Counted from the stretch's first letter, positions 7,903-18,683 are shown. The stretch: DNA of 57,930 nt from a bacterium (GCA_024641325.1 JAHEDJ010000006.1:1-57930), one strand, 5' to 3'. A program made the numbers and translations. Notes: generated from the sequence alone by a model not told the origin.

Positions 7903-8993
7903 GGCCTACCTGGGTAGATATCGATCTCGACGCCGTGGCGCACAACATCTCCGCTCTGACCAACCTCGTCGCACCTGCGGAAGTCTGTGCAGTTGTCAAA
8001 GCCGACGCGTACGGTCACGGGGATGTGCCGGTGGCCGAGGCTGCAATCAACGCCGGAGCCAGCCGCCTGGCCGTGGCGCTGGTATCAGAAGGTGCTCGCC
8101 TGCGAGAGGCCGGCATTGATGCACCGATCCTGCTTCTGTCGGAGCCCCCGGTCGAATCGGCCCCCGCGATACTGCAATGGGGCCTAACACCTGCCGTCTA
8201 TACGCGTCCCATGATCGAGGCGCTCGCCGCCCTGGCCACATCCCCTGTTTCAGTGCACCTGAAGATCGACACAGGCATGCACAGAGTCGGCGCTTCCTCT
8301 GCCGATGCCCTCGGTTTTGCCGACCTCATCAGTGAGTCTCCCGGCCTGGACCTTGCGGCGGTATGGACCCACTTCGCCGTCGCCGAAGAGGACGCCGGCT
8401 TCACACGAACCCAGATCGAGCGCTTCGACGAGATGCTGCACGCTCTACGTTCCGATGGCATAAGAGTTCCCCTGGTCCATGCGGCCAACACAGCAGGAGC
8501 GATTCTGTTTCCGGAGGCTCGCTACGACATGGTGAGAGTTGGAATCGGGACCTACGGCCTGCAGCCTGCCCCGTCGGTCGGAGGCGATCTCGGGTTGCGG
8601 CCGGCGATGAGCGTCGTCTCCAAGGTGGCGCATATTCGACGGCATCCGGCAGGCACCCGCCCCTCGTACGGCAGGCGACGTCCATTGCCTTCGAATGGCC
8701 GGGTTGCCTCGGTTCCGATCGGTTATGCCGATGGAATGCCGCGTTTGCTCTCTTCAGCCGGAGAGGTGCTCATTCGCGGAAGGCGTTATCCATTGGCGGG
8801 CACCGTGACGATGGACTACATCGTGGTCGATATCGGCAACGACGAGATCGAAGTAGGAGATGAGGTCGTTCTGATCGGCCGTCAAGGCGATGAGCACATC
8901 AGGGCTGAGGAGTGGGCCGATCTAATCGGGACCATCAACTACGAGATCGTGTGCCAGATCGGGCCGCGCATGCCGAGGAGGTATAGGCCATGA
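7899..8993 (+). CDS. alr: Alanine racemase
   Basis: PLP enzyme interconverting L- and D-alanine for peptidoglycan. 364 aa. The PLP lysine is in VVKADAYGHG (K34) and the catalytic tyrosine of the partner subunit in VPIGYADGMPR (Y276). RVGIGTYGLQP and GTVTMDYIVVDI are also diagnostic. The GTG start overlaps the nnr stop by 4 nt. The nnr-alr-tsaE-tsaB-rimI-tsaD order is common in bacteria; here a P1 peptidase and a UDG are inserted after alr. Confidence 0.96.
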   Translation: MRPTWVDIDLDAVAHNISALTNLVAPAEVCAVVKADAYGHGDVPVAEAAINAGASRLAVALVSEGARLREAGIDAPILLLSEPPVESAPAILQWGLTPAVYTRPMIEALAALATSPVSVHLKIDTGMHRVGASSADALGFADLISESPGLDLAAVWTHFAVAEEDAGFTRTQIERFDEMLHALRSDGIRVPLVHAANTAGAILFPEARYDMVRVGIGTYGLQPAPSVGGDLGLRPAMSVVSKVAHIRRHPAGTRPSYGRRRPLPSNGRVASVPIGYADGMPRLLSSAGEVLIRGRRYPLAGTVTMDYIVVDIGNDEIEVGDEVVLIGRQGDEHIRAEEWADLIGTINYEIVCQIGPRMPRRYRP

Positions 8994-9871
8994 CCCTCAC
9001 GTCCGTCGAGGGAGTTACGGTGGGACATTGGACCCACCCCACCGGGATCACCGGCTGCACCGTCGTCGTGTTGCCGGAGCCGAATGTCGCCGCAGTCGAG
9101 ATTCGCGGCGCTGCACCGGGAACCCGTGAAACGGCCCTCCTCGAGCCGGGGATGCGGGTGGAGACGATCCAGGCCTTGCTGTTGACGGGTGGAAGCGCGT
9201 TTGGCTTGGGCGCGGCAGACGGCGTGATGCAAGAGCTCCTTGCGGATGGTCGCGGGCATCCCACGCCGCTCGGCCCGGTTCCCATCGTCCCCGCTGCCGT
9301 CATCTTCGACATGGCGGCAGGCGATGCCGACGCCCGACCCGGACCAGCGCAGGGATCGCTCGCATACCGGGCAGCCACCGCAGATCCGGTCGAGAACGGG
9401 CCCGTCGGGGCCGGAGCAGGTGCGACCGTCGCCAAGTGGCGGGGCTTCGAGCACATCCGCCCGGGCGGCTTGGGGTCCGCATCGGTCGATCTAGATGGGG
9501 TCACGGTGGCCGCGCTCGTAGTGGTCAATTCGCTCGGTGACGTGTTCACTCTCGAAGGGGAGTCTCTCACCGGAGGTCACGTCGCTCCTGACTTCAATCC
9601 TGCAGGAATGATGGCGGGCAACACGACACTCGTTGTGGTGGCCACGGACGCCGCTCTCGATCGCCCGTCGACACGGCGGCTGGCCATCCGCGCCCAGGAC
9701 GCTCTGGCAGCCTGTCTTCGCCCTGCACACACTCGGTATGATGGCGATGCCGCGTTCGCAGTTTCGTGTGGAAACCGCCCGGGCGACGTCGACCGACTGT
9801 CTGAGGCTGCTTTTGTTTCTACCGCGAGAGCGATTGAGTCGGCGATCCGGCGAGGAACATCAGGTGAGTAG
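8990..9871 (+). CDS. P1/S58 family peptidase (DmpA/OAT-like fold)
   Basis: Homologous to the self-processing aminopeptidase/amidohydrolase family (DmpA, BapA) and to many uncharacterised actinobacterial proteins. The start GVTVGHWTHPTGITGCTVVV is typical, as is LLLTGGSAFGLGAADGVM. The autocleavage site is expected before the Ser of VVVNSLGDVF (N180-S181), giving alpha and beta chains. 293 aa. The substrate is unknown. It overlaps alr by 4 nt and the downstream UDG by 8 nt. Confidence 0.85.
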   Translation: MTLTSVEGVTVGHWTHPTGITGCTVVVLPEPNVAAVEIRGAAPGTRETALLEPGMRVETIQALLLTGGSAFGLGAADGVMQELLADGRGHPTPLGPVPIVPAAVIFDMAAGDADARPGPAQGSLAYRAATADPVENGPVGAGAGATVAKWRGFEHIRPGGLGSASVDLDGVTVAALVVVNSLGDVFTLEGESLTGGHVAPDFNPAGMMAGNTTLVVVATDAALDRPSTRRLAIRAQDALAACLRPAHTRYDGDAAFAVSCGNRPGDVDRLSEAAFVSTARAIESAIRRGTSGE

Positions 9872-10520
9872 CGACGACTTACGTCTTCTGGCAGAAGAAG
9901 CTGCCATTTGTGTTGCATGCGGCCTCGCTGAAACCAGAACGAATGTGGTGTTCGGCGTAGGCGGTGCCAATGCCGATCTCATGTTCATCGGCGAAGCGCC
10001 CGGTCGTAACGAGGACCTCAGGGGCGAGCCCTTTGTCGGAGCAGCGGGTCGACTCCTCGACCGCCTGGCCGAAGAGGTGGGGATCTCGCGCGACGAGGTA
10101 TACATCGCCAACGTTCTCAAGTGTCGTCCGCCAGGTAACCGCGATCCCAGGGAAGAGGAGATCGAGGCCTGCAAGGGCTATCTCGCACAACAGATCAAGC
10201 TGATAAACCCAGCGGTGGTGATGACGCTGGGCAATTTCGCCTCCAAACTGCTCCTCAAGACGTCAACCGGGATCACCCGGCTGAGGGGAACCGCATACCC
10301 GTGGTGGGGCAGATTCGTAGTCCCCACATTCCACCCGGCTGCGGCGCTACGGGGCGGGGAGCGAGTCCTCAACGACATGCGCAAAGACTTCGCGCTGGTA
10401 CGCCGGGTTCTCGACGAACCGGCTGCCGAGGAGCATGTCATCGCTCCTCAGGAACGCGCGGAGGCGGGGCCCGGGGCAACTAGCCTCCAGGAAACAACGC
10501 AGTTGGAGTTCTTTGCGTGA
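9864..10520 (+). CDS. Uracil-DNA glycosylase, family 4 (Fe-S type)
   Basis: Excises uracil from DNA. Cluster cysteines include C16 and C19 (CVACGL) and two more in LKCRPPGNR and EACKGYL. Motif A is GEAPGRNEDLRGEPFVGAAG and motif B is HPAA. About 218 aa. GTG 9864 is chosen because the family starts shortly before the first cysteine pair; the open frame further upstream is antisense-like sequence inside the P1 peptidase gene. The C-terminal ~40 residues are poorly conserved and end in TTQLEFFA, which could resemble a clamp-binding peptide (inference only). Confidence 0.92.
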   Translation: MSSDDLRLLAEEAAICVACGLAETRTNVVFGVGGANADLMFIGEAPGRNEDLRGEPFVGAAGRLLDRLAEEVGISRDEVYIANVLKCRPPGNRDPREEEIEACKGYLAQQIKLINPAVVMTLGNFASKLLLKTSTGITRLRGTAYPWWGRFVVPTFHPAAALRGGERVLNDMRKDFALVRRVLDEPAAEEHVIAPQERAEAGPGATSLQETTQLEFFA

Positions 10521-10975
10521 CTGTTGATCTCAACTCTGGTTCCGACTCGGACACTCGGGCAATTGGGCGGCGATTGTCCGGGCTTCTCCGCGCAGGGGAC
10601 GTCGTGGTGCTGTGCGGCACGTTAGGCGCCGGCAAGACTGCCTTTGTGGGAGGAATCGCCGACGGTCTCGGCATCGATGAATACGTGACCAGCCCCAGCT
10701 TCGTTCTGATGAAGAAGTACACGTCCGGCTTCATCCCCCTGGTTCATGTTGATGTCTACCGTGTGGGCTCCCTTGGAGAGTTCGAAGACCTCGACGTATA
10801 CGAAGAGTCGCTGAGTTCGGTGCTGGTAGTCGAGTGGGGTGATGCGGTGGCGGCTAGCCTCCCCGGTGATCACCTGAAGATTCTCATTGAGATCACAGGC
10901 GAAACTGATCGACGCGTCCAACTCGTACCGAACGGAAACTGGACGAAGCGGCCCCTCGAGGAGATGTCCGAGTGA
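10517..10975 (+). CDS. tsaE: tRNA threonylcarbamoyladenosine biosynthesis ATPase TsaE
   Basis: ATPase that resets the TsaB-TsaD complex in synthesis of t6A at position 37 of ANN-decoding tRNAs. The Walker A is GTLGAGKTAF (K40). The family-specific TSPSFVLMKKYT and HVDVYRVG lead into DLDVYEESLSSVLVVEWGD. 152 aa. The GTG start overlaps the UDG stop by 4 nt. Confidence 0.94.
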   Translation: MTVDLNSGSDSDTRAIGRRLSGLLRAGDVVVLCGTLGAGKTAFVGGIADGLGIDEYVTSPSFVLMKKYTSGFIPLVHVDVYRVGSLGEFEDLDVYEESLSSVLVVEWGDAVAASLPGDHLKILIEITGETDRRVQLVPNGNWTKRPLEEMSE

Positions 10976-11691
10976 AGGTTCTGGCAATCGAGACCGCGAC
11001 GCCGGCTTCGTCGATAGCACTGGGAGATGGGCGTGCCACGGTTGCCTCGGCCAAGAGGGTCGACAGGCAAGGGCACGGAGGGTTCATCGTCACTGCTATT
11101 GATTTCTGTTTCGATCAGGCCGGATGGAATCCCGCCGATCTTGACGCCATCACCGTCGACGTCGGTCCGGGCCTCTATACCGGGATTCGCGTTGGCCTCT
11201 CCACGGCGCAGGGGATGGCGGCTGCACTCGGTGTTCCCGTGATCCCGGTTAGATCCCTTGACGCGATTGCCCTCCGCGCGGCAACGGGGCATCGGCACAT
11301 TTATGCGGTCGTCGATGTGCGGCGCGGTGAGCTGGCAGTTGCCTCTTACCGGCCGGTTCCGGGTGGGGTCGTCAAGGATGGACCGCCCGAGGTCATGTCG
11401 CCGGATCATCTGCGGGCAATGCTCGAGTCGGATGCCGGCGAGGTGCTGGTTGTAGGGGATGTCGAGAGCTTGCCGGAAGCGACCTTCCGCGGGCTGCATC
11501 GGGTCAAGTCCGGCCGGCCTCGTTACCCGGAGGCTGCCGCCTTGCTCGATCTGGCCGCCGGACCACTCCAGAAGGACGAGTTCCCGTCACCCGAAGACCT
11601 ACGCCCGCTCTATCTGAGGGAACCGGACGTGTCCATCGCCTGGAAGCAATTCCGTCAGGAGGGGCCGTGGGAGAACACGGCGTCGGCGTGA
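10972..11691 (+). CDS. tsaB: tRNA threonylcarbamoyladenosine biosynthesis protein TsaB
   Basis: ASKHA-fold scaffold partner of TsaD. The N-terminus LAIETATPASSIAL and the core ITVDVGPGLYTGIRVGLSTA are family signatures. 239 aa, with the usual variable C-terminal half. The GTG start overlaps the tsaE stop by 4 nt, and the gene overlaps the start of rimI by up to 25 nt. Confidence 0.93.
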   Translation: MKVLAIETATPASSIALGDGRATVASAKRVDRQGHGGFIVTAIDFCFDQAGWNPADLDAITVDVGPGLYTGIRVGLSTAQGMAAALGVPVIPVRSLDAIALRAATGHRHIYAVVDVRRGELAVASYRPVPGGVVKDGPPEVMSPDHLRAMLESDAGEVLVVGDVESLPEATFRGLHRVKSGRPRYPEAAALLDLAAGPLQKDEFPSPEDLRPLYLREPDVSIAWKQFRQEGPWENTASA

Positions 11692-12170
11692 TGGAGATTC
11701 GGGCGATGACGCCCGCCGATATTCCCCTGGTGGCCGATCTGGAACAGCGGGTGTATCCCGAGCCCTGGTCGGAGGGCGTCTTCCGGGACGAACTCTCGCA
11801 ACCGAACCGGATCTACCTGGTAGCGGTTGATGGCGACAAGACGGTCGCCTATGCGGGCATGATGGTCGTGTTCGAAGATGCTCATATAACGACGGTATCG
11901 GTGTCACCAGAAACACGAGGTGGGGGAATTGCCAAACGGCTGATGATGCATCTCGTCGAAGCGGCGCTGGCCTCCGACGCGGAGCACCTGACGCTCGAGG
12001 TGAGGATGTCCAACGATTCAGCCCAAGCCTTGTATCGGAAGTTCGGCTTTGCTCCGGTGGGAGTCCGGAAGGATTACTACCTCAACGAAGATGCGCTGAT
12101 CATGTGGGCAAGTGGCATCAACGAGCCCGACTATCAGGAACGACTGCAGGCGATTCGGGAGGAACTGTGA
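11667..12170 (+). CDS. rimI: RimI-type protein N-acetyltransferase (GNAT)
   Basis: GNAT acetyltransferase related to the enzyme that acetylates the N-terminus of ribosomal protein S18. The acetyl-CoA loop is [16 protein letters not shown], followed by [19 protein letters not shown]. Two starts are possible: GTG 11667, with AGGAGG 5 nt upstream, or ATG 11691, overlapping the tsaB stop. I use the former because of its strong ribosome binding site. It lies between tsaB and tsaD, the usual place for rimI. Confidence 0.9.
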   Translation: MGEHGVGVMEIRAMTPADIPLVADLEQRVYPEPWSEGVFRDELSQPNRIYLVAVDGDKTVAYAGMMVVFEDAHITTVSVSPETRGGGIAKRLMMHLVEAALASDAEHLTLEVRMSNDSAQALYRKFGFAPVGVRKDYYLNEDALIMWASGINEPDYQERLQAIREEL

Positions 12171-13183
12171 CGATCGAACCAACGGTTCTGGCTTTCGAAA
12201 CGAGCTGCGACGAGACGGCGGTAGCGGTGGTGCGCGGTTCCAAGATCCTGTCGAACGTGTTGTCGTCTCAGGTGGACCTGCACGCCCGATTCGGTGGGGT
12301 TGTGCCCGAAATTGCGGCTAGAGCCCACGTAGAGTCGATCCGCTCGCTGACCCACCGAGCTCTCGTCGAGGCCGGTATCCATCCCGACGATCTGGATGGA
12401 ATAGCTGCAACCCAGGGGCCGGGTCTCGTCGGAGCGCTGCTGGTCGGTTTCTCGTTCGCCAAGGCCACCGCCTGGGCGCGACAGCTGCCGTTCGTTGGAG
12501 TCGATCACATGGAGGGGCACTTGATGGCTCCCCGCCTCGAGTTCGAAGCCTTCGCCCCACCCGCAGTGGTCTTGCTTGCTTCCGGAGGACACAGTCAGGT
12601 CGTTCATGTGCGCGACTGGGGTGAGTACGAGGTCCTCGGGCAGACTATCGACGATGCCGCCGGTGAGGCGTTCGACAAGATCGCTCGCTTCATGGGTCTC
12701 GGATATCCGGGTGGTCCGGCCATCGATCGGATCTCCGAGGACGGCGATCCACAGGCCGTCGCCCTGCCGCGTGCTTTGCGCGAGCGCAGGTACGACGTTT
12801 CGTTCTCCGGGCTCAAGACCGCGACCGTTACCTTCATCGAAAAGGCCAAAGCATCCGGTTCTCTGCCGCCTATCGAGGACGTTGCTGCATCCTTTCAGGA
12901 GGCGATTGTCGATGTGCTCATCCAGAAGACCTTCAACGCCGTCGAGGACACCGGGGTTCGAATGGTCGGGGCGGGAGGTGGCGTTCTCGCCAATCGGCGC
13001 CTCCGGCAAAGGATGGAGGAAGAGGCCGCGAAGCGAGGGGTCGACCTGTTCTTGCCGGATCTGAAGCTCTGCACGGACAATGCGGCGATGATTGGTGTCG
13101 CCGGGGCGCACTGGTTGGCGCAGGGCGTCTATTCAGATTGGGACAGCCAGGTCGATACCAACCTGCGCCTGGGCACGGCCTGA
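12167..13183 (+). CDS. tsaD: tRNA N6-adenosine threonylcarbamoyltransferase TsaD
   Basis: Catalytic subunit that transfers threonylcarbamoyl from TC-AMP to A37 of tRNA. The N-terminal [13 protein letters not shown], the metal-binding HMEGH in [22 protein letters not shown] and the late [10 protein letters not shown] with its metal Asp are all present. 338 aa. GTG 12167 overlaps the rimI stop (GTGA) and closes the overlapping chain. TsaC/Sua5, which supplies TC-AMP, is not in the window. Confidence 0.96.
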   Translation: MTIEPTVLAFETSCDETAVAVVRGSKILSNVLSSQVDLHARFGGVVPEIAARAHVESIRSLTHRALVEAGIHPDDLDGIAATQGPGLVGALLVGFSFAKATAWARQLPFVGVDHMEGHLMAPRLEFEAFAPPAVVLLASGGHSQVVHVRDWGEYEVLGQTIDDAAGEAFDKIARFMGLGYPGGPAIDRISEDGDPQAVALPRALRERRYDVSFSGLKTATVTFIEKAKASGSLPPIEDVAASFQEAIVDVLIQKTFNAVEDTGVRMVGAGGGVLANRRLRQRMEEEAAKRGVDLFLPDLKLCTDNAAMIGVAGAHWLAQGVYSDWDSQVDTNLRLGTA

Positions 13184-13236
13184 CCGGCGATCATCAGGAG
13201 CTGCGCCGGCCATGTAGGAACCAGACAAGGGAAGGC

Positions 13237-14013
13237 ATGTTCGATTCCACTGCATCTCTTCTAGGTCTCGCAGTTCTTGCCACGATTACTCTCCTCGTCT
13301 GGGTGGCCAGCCTCGTGCGCCGAGATGCTGGGATCATCGACCTCTTCTGGAGTCTGACCTTCATAGTTGTCGGGATTGTCTACGCGACGACCACGGATGC
13401 TCCGGCGGGGGGACGAACCACATTGACTCTGGCGTTGGTGACCGTGTGGGGGCTTCGATTGTCCGGATATCTCACCTGGCGCAACTGGGGGGAACCGGAG
13501 GACTATCGCTATCGGCGCATGCGTGAGCGCGGAGGCCCGACCTGGCCATACAAGAACCTGATCACCGTGTTCTGGGGCCAGGCGATCCTGGCCTGGTTGG
13601 TGTCCGCTCCACTGCTGGCCGGAGTCGACGGAACCGACGATCTCGGTATTCTCGCCTTTGTCGGGATTGCAGCGTGGGCGGTGGGTTTGTTCTTCGAAGC
13701 GGTCGGTGACTGGCAACTCTCGATATTCAAACGGGACTCTTCCAACCATGGGAAGGTGCTCGACTCCGGGCTATGGGGATTGACCCGTCATCCCAACTAC
13801 TTCGGTGACTTCATGGTGTGGTGGGGCCTGTTCCTCGTCGGCGCGGATGCCGGGGGATGGTGGAGCATCTACGGCCCGCTCGCTATGTCTGTTCTCCTGC
13901 TGCGCGTTTCTGGAGTTACGTTGCTGGAACGGAAGCTGGTGAAGACCCGGTCCGGATACGAAGAGTACGTCCGGACGACGAACGCTTTCTTCCCAGGTCC
14001 CAAGAAGAGCTAA
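13237..14013 (+). CDS. DUF1295 family membrane protein (steroid 5-alpha-reductase-like fold)
   Basis: An integral membrane protein of 258 aa with about six or seven hydrophobic segments. The C-terminal LWGLTRHPNYFGDFMVWWG is the hallmark of the DUF1295/isoprenylcysteine methyltransferase-like superfamily that binds NADPH or SAM. Early GIIDLFWSLTFI and YLTWRNWGEPEDYRYRRMR are also typical. The specific reaction is unknown. The start follows AAGGGAAGG, 53 nt after tsaD; it converges on rocD. Confidence 0.88.
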   Translation: MFDSTASLLGLAVLATITLLVWVASLVRRDAGIIDLFWSLTFIVVGIVYATTTDAPAGGRTTLTLALVTVWGLRLSGYLTWRNWGEPEDYRYRRMRERGGPTWPYKNLITVFWGQAILAWLVSAPLLAGVDGTDDLGILAFVGIAAWAVGLFFEAVGDWQLSIFKRDSSNHGKVLDSGLWGLTRHPNYFGDFMVWWGLFLVGADAGGWWSIYGPLAMSVLLLRVSGVTLLERKLVKTRSGYEEYVRTTNAFFPGPKKS

Positions 14014-14037
14014 TGGCCGCTTCCTGGGCGTGCAGAT

Positions 14038-15243
14038 CTAATCCAGCGATTGCGCGATTCTCTCCAGACCAAGCGCGAGGTCGATACGGCTGATCGTCAA
14101 CGGCGGCGAGAATCGAATCGTCTGGCCGTGCGTCTCTTTGGCCAGCACGCCGTTGGACGCCAATCGGGTTGCGACCTCCTTGCCCGTCGGGCCAACGGCA
14201 GCGATGTCCACCCCGGCCCACAAGCCACGGATACGAATGTCGGCGATGGCCTGCGACTCGGCTGCTATCGAGGCCAGCCCGTCGGCGAAGATCGTTCCGA
14301 GTTCGACCGTTCTCGCCTGGATCTCGCCCTCGTTGAGCATCTTCACCACTTCCAATCCGACTGCGGCGGCAAGCGGATTACCGCCGAAGGTGCTTCCGTG
14401 CTGCCCGGGGGAGAGGACGCCCATGATGTCCCAGTCGGCGACGACCGCTGAGACCGGGAGGATCCCGCCGCCGAGAGCCTTCCCGAGTATGTAGATGTCG
14501 GGTGTGACCTCTTCCAGGTCGCAGGCGAATGTGGCGCCGGTGCGTCCGAGGCCGGACTGGATTTCGTCGGCGACCATGAGCACGTTGCTGTCGGAACAGA
14601 TTCGCCTTACGTCGCGCAGCCATCCATCCGGCGGCAAGATGACGCCGGCTTCACCCTGGATCGGTTCGAGCAGGAAAGCCACGGTATCGTCGTCGATTGC
14701 TGCCTCCAGGGCAGCAGCATTGCCAAACGGGATCGAGACGAACCCCGGCGTATAGGGGCCAAAGCCGTCACGGGCACCATCGTCGGATGAGAAGCTGACG
14801 ATTGTGGTAGTCCGGCCATGAAAGTTCCCGTCGCTGACGATGATCTTCGCACGATCAGGACCGACTCCCTTTCGAACATAGCCCCATTTACGGGCGATCT
14901 TGATGGCAGTCTCGACCGCCTCCGCGCCGGTGTTCATAGGAAGCATGGATTCCTTGCCGCACAGCGAGGTCAGTGCCTCTGCGTAGGGGGCCAGCCGGTC
15001 GCTGCGAAATGCCCGGCTGGTCAGAGTCAGCGTTTCCAGCTGATGTCGCGCCGCAGCGATGAGTCGAGGGTTCTGATGGCCGAAGTTGAGGGCTGAGTAG
15101 CCGGCAAGGAAGTCCAGATATGCACGGTTATCAACGTCATACACCCAACTGCCCTCGCCACGGGCAAGTACGACCGGCAGGGGTGCGTAATTGTGAGCGA
15201 GGTGGGTTGCTTCGGTGTCCAGGAAGCCTTGGCTGAATGTCAT
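14038..15243 (-). CDS. rocD: Ornithine--oxo-acid aminotransferase
   Basis: PLP class III aminotransferase converting ornithine to glutamate-5-semialdehyde. 401 aa, starting like other RocD proteins (HNYAPLPVVLARGEGSWVYDV). MNTGAEAVETAIKIARKWGY, the Asp of VADEIQSGLGRTG that holds the PLP ring nitrogen, and the PLP lysine in ILGKALGGGILPVSAV are present. SD AAGGAG precedes the ATG. Divergent from groES; its upstream region carries the two CIRCE elements, so heat-shock control of both directions is conceivable but unproven. Confidence 0.92.
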   Translation of the reverse strand: MTFSQGFLDTEATHLAHNYAPLPVVLARGEGSWVYDVDNRAYLDFLAGYSALNFGHQNPRLIAAARHQLETLTLTSRAFRSDRLAPYAEALTSLCGKESMLPMNTGAEAVETAIKIARKWGYVRKGVGPDRAKIIVSDGNFHGRTTTIVSFSSDDGARDGFGPYTPGFVSIPFGNAAALEAAIDDDTVAFLLEPIQGEAGVILPPDGWLRDVRRICSDSNVLMVADEIQSGLGRTGATFACDLEEVTPDIYILGKALGGGILPVSAVVADWDIMGVLSPGQHGSTFGGNPLAAAVGLEVVKMLNEGEIQARTVELGTIFADGLASIAAESQAIADIRIRGLWAGVDIAAVGPTGKEVATRLASNGVLAKETHGQTIRFSPPLTISRIDLALGLERIAQSLD

Positions 15244-15331
15244 TCAACATCTCCTTCCCGGACGGGTGGCCTGAACCGTGCGCGGCGGAGACTAACTGAC
15301 TGCCGGGCCTTCCTGGCCGTCGAGCGGCGGA

Positions 15332-15358
15332 CTAGCACTCGTCGCAGGAGAGTGCTAG
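15332..15358 (+). promoter_or_regulatory. CIRCE element 1 (HrcA operator)
   Basis: CTAGCACTC, a 9-nt spacer, then GAGTGCTAG: a perfect 9-bp inverted repeat that differs from consensus TTAGCACTC-N9-GAGTGCTAA only at its outermost pair. It precedes groES. Confidence 0.93.
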
Positions 15359-15363
15359 CGTTG

Positions 15364-15390
15364 TTGGCACTCTCATACGGAGAGTGCTAA
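15364..15390 (+). promoter_or_regulatory. CIRCE element 2 (HrcA operator)
   Basis: TTGGCACTC, a 9-nt spacer, then GAGTGCTAA, one mismatch from the CIRCE consensus. It begins 5 nt after CIRCE 1 and ends 25 nt before the groES ATG, so HrcA could bind two adjacent operators. Confidence 0.93.
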
Positions 15391-15415
15391 CCCGCAATCT
15401 TTAGGAGGATTCGGC

Positions 15416-15706
15416 ATGAAGCTTCAGCCTCTCGGCGACCGAGTGGTCGTCAAGGCTAAGGAGGAGAACGACGCGCGGACTCCTTCCGGCCTGGTGATTC
15501 CCGACACCGCCAAGGAAAAGCCGCAATTTGGTGAGGTTCTGGCCGTTGGCCCGGGCGCACTCAATGAAGATGGCGATCGCCTGCCCATGGATGTGAGCAA
15601 AGGCGATGTAGTCGTATATTCAAAGTTTGGTGGCACCGAGGTCAAGGTGGATGGGCAGGAGTACCTGATCCTGTCATCACGCGACCTTCTCGCCATCGTC
15701 GGCTGA
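15416..15706 (+). CDS. groES: Co-chaperonin GroES
   Basis: 10-kDa lid of the chaperonin, 96 aa. It starts [17 protein letters not shown]. The mobile-loop region is [14 protein letters not shown], and the C-terminus [14 protein letters not shown] is typical. AGGAGG lies 7 nt before the ATG. It is the first gene of groESL and sits directly behind two CIRCE operators, implying HrcA repression and heat induction. Confidence 0.97.
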   Translation: MKLQPLGDRVVVKAKEENDARTPSGLVIPDTAKEKPQFGEVLAVGPGALNEDGDRLPMDVSKGDVVVYSKFGGTEVKVDGQEYLILSSRDLLAIVG

Positions 15707-15725
15707 GACGAAGGAAGGATTCTGA

Positions 15726-17357
<1,632 letters not shown>

Positions 17358-17392
17358 ATAGCGAGTACCTCGCAACTAGTTGCCAGTACAGA

Positions 17393-17421
17393 GAAGCAGG
17401 GGCCCGATGGGCCCCTGCTTC
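17393..17421 (+). terminator. Strong hairpin after groEL
   Basis: A 13-bp perfect stem GAAGCAGGGGCCC/GGGCCCCTGCTTC with a 3-nt spacer, ~35 nt after the groEL stop. The following GCGTTC lacks a T-run. It is the likely operon terminator and could also act against the convergent GNAT gene. Confidence 0.75.
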
Positions 17422-17487
17422 GCGTTCGGAATCCCGGTGAGCACGGCCCGTGTGGTCACGTCATCCCCGCACGAGACCGTCTTGTGG

Positions 17488-18108
17488 TTACGCGCCTTCG
17501 ATTGAAGGTTGTTCGCCGGCGACCAGGTCGGCGATGTGCTGGCGTTGTCTGTCAAACTCGTGGTCCAGCATGCTGTAGACCGTGTGATCGAGCCACGAAC
17601 CGCGTACTTTCAACTCCTCCCGCAGTATGCCCTCACGGACGAAGTTGAGTTTCTCGGCGACCCGTTCACTGGCACGATTGCCAACTGCGATTCGCAATAC
17701 GATGCGGTGCATTCTCAGCTGATCGAATCCGATCTGCGCAAGCCGTGCGGTTGCCTGGGTGGCGATGCCACGCGAGGCTTGATCCGATCGAACCCAGTAT
17801 CCGATTTCACCCGTGCGGAAACCGCGGGAGACGAACCAGATAGAGACATTGCCAAGGTGGAGGCTCTCTTCCTCCTGCCGATCGCGGATGCAGTAGTCGT
17901 AGGCGCGAGTCTCGCGCCAGGCCTTGATCGACTCGCGTACGAAGTGGGCGGCTTCGATTCGGCCGTAGCCGAGGTGTGCCCAGGGCAACCACTCGTGTAG
18001 CTCGTTGATAGAGGCACGAACCGCGCCGGTAAGAGCGTCGACGTCACGCCGGCGAAAGGGCCTGAGTACGAATTGGCCGGTGAATAGAGGGTCCGGTTCG
18101 AGTTCCAT
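17488..18108 (-). CDS. GNAT N-acetyltransferase, RimJ/RimL type
   Basis: About 206 aa, matching ribosomal-protein-alanine acetyltransferase-like enzymes. FVLRPFRRRDVDAL opens the domain. GEIGYWVRSDQASRGIATQATARL is the acetyl-CoA binding region, and RIVLRIAVGNRASERVAEKLNFVREG is the usual beta6-beta7 end. The substrate is unknown. It is transcribed divergently from the NUDIX gene; a TAGGCT box 8 nt before the ATG and no SD suggest a leaderless mRNA. Confidence 0.85.
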   Translation of the reverse strand: MELEPDPLFTGQFVLRPFRRRDVDALTGAVRASINELHEWLPWAHLGYGRIEAAHFVRESIKAWRETRAYDYCIRDRQEEESLHLGNVSIWFVSRGFRTGEIGYWVRSDQASRGIATQATARLAQIGFDQLRMHRIVLRIAVGNRASERVAEKLNFVREGILREELKVRGSWLDHTVYSMLDHEFDRQRQHIADLVAGEQPSIEGA

Positions 18109-18146
18109 TCGGAAGGAGCCTATCTGGTCGTACCATGGGGTGCCGC

Positions 18147-18677
18147 ATGTGGGATCGACTTCCAGGAATAGAGGCAGAGGAGCCGGTGGGCACGGGCGCG
18201 GACCGCGCCGCTGTTTTGGTGCCCCTTTTCGCGGACGAGGCGGGCGTTGTTCGGGTCGTTCTGACGAAGCGGCCGATGACGATGCCGACCCATGCGGGCC
18301 ACATCGCCTTTCCCGGCGGGCGTCCCGATCCGGACGACAGCGGGCCGATCGCCACGGCGCTTCGAGAGGCCGAGGAAGAGGTCGGGATAGATCCGGCGTC
18401 TGTGGAACTCTTGGGTTTTCTGCCGGTGATCCACACAGTCGAGTTCACATTGTTCGTGGTGCCGGTGGTCGGTCGGCTTCCGGGAGTACCCGAGTTGCGC
18501 CCGTCACCGCGAGAGGTCGAGAAGGTCTTCCTACCCCGAGTCGAGGACCTAGCTGACGAATCCGCCTGGCGCTTTGAACTGTGGCAGGGCCGCAAGGTGT
18601 GGTTCTTCGATCTGGACGGCGAGGTTTTGTGGGGAGCCACCGCCAAGATGGTGCGGGACCTGGTGGGCCTCCACTGA
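18147..18677 (+). CDS. NUDIX hydrolase, coenzyme A pyrophosphatase-like
   Basis: Hydrolyses nucleotide diphosphate linkages, probably CoA to phosphopantetheine and 3',5'-ADP. The Nudix box is complete: G-x5-E replaced by the longer GGRPDPDDSGP insert leading into ALREAEEEVGI. The preceding HAGHIAFPGGR is characteristic of the CoAse subfamily. About 176 aa. ATG 18147 is used because a TACCAT box at 18131-18136 would overlap the alternative ATG 18135. A hairpin-repeat pair begins 7 nt after the stop. Confidence 0.85.
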   Translation: MWDRLPGIEAEEPVGTGADRAAVLVPLFADEAGVVRVVLTKRPMTMPTHAGHIAFPGGRPDPDDSGPIATALREAEEEVGIDPASVELLGFLPVIHTVEFTLFVVPVVGRLPGVPELRPSPREVEKVFLPRVEDLADESAWRFELWQGRKVWFFDLDGEVLWGATAKMVRDLVGLH

Positions 18678-18683
18678 CTCCTG

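Noticed and set aside
9633-9863. Long UDG N-terminus starting at 9633
   Set aside because: This stretch is an out-of-frame reading of the P1 peptidase gene; family-4 UDGs begin just before the first Cys pair.
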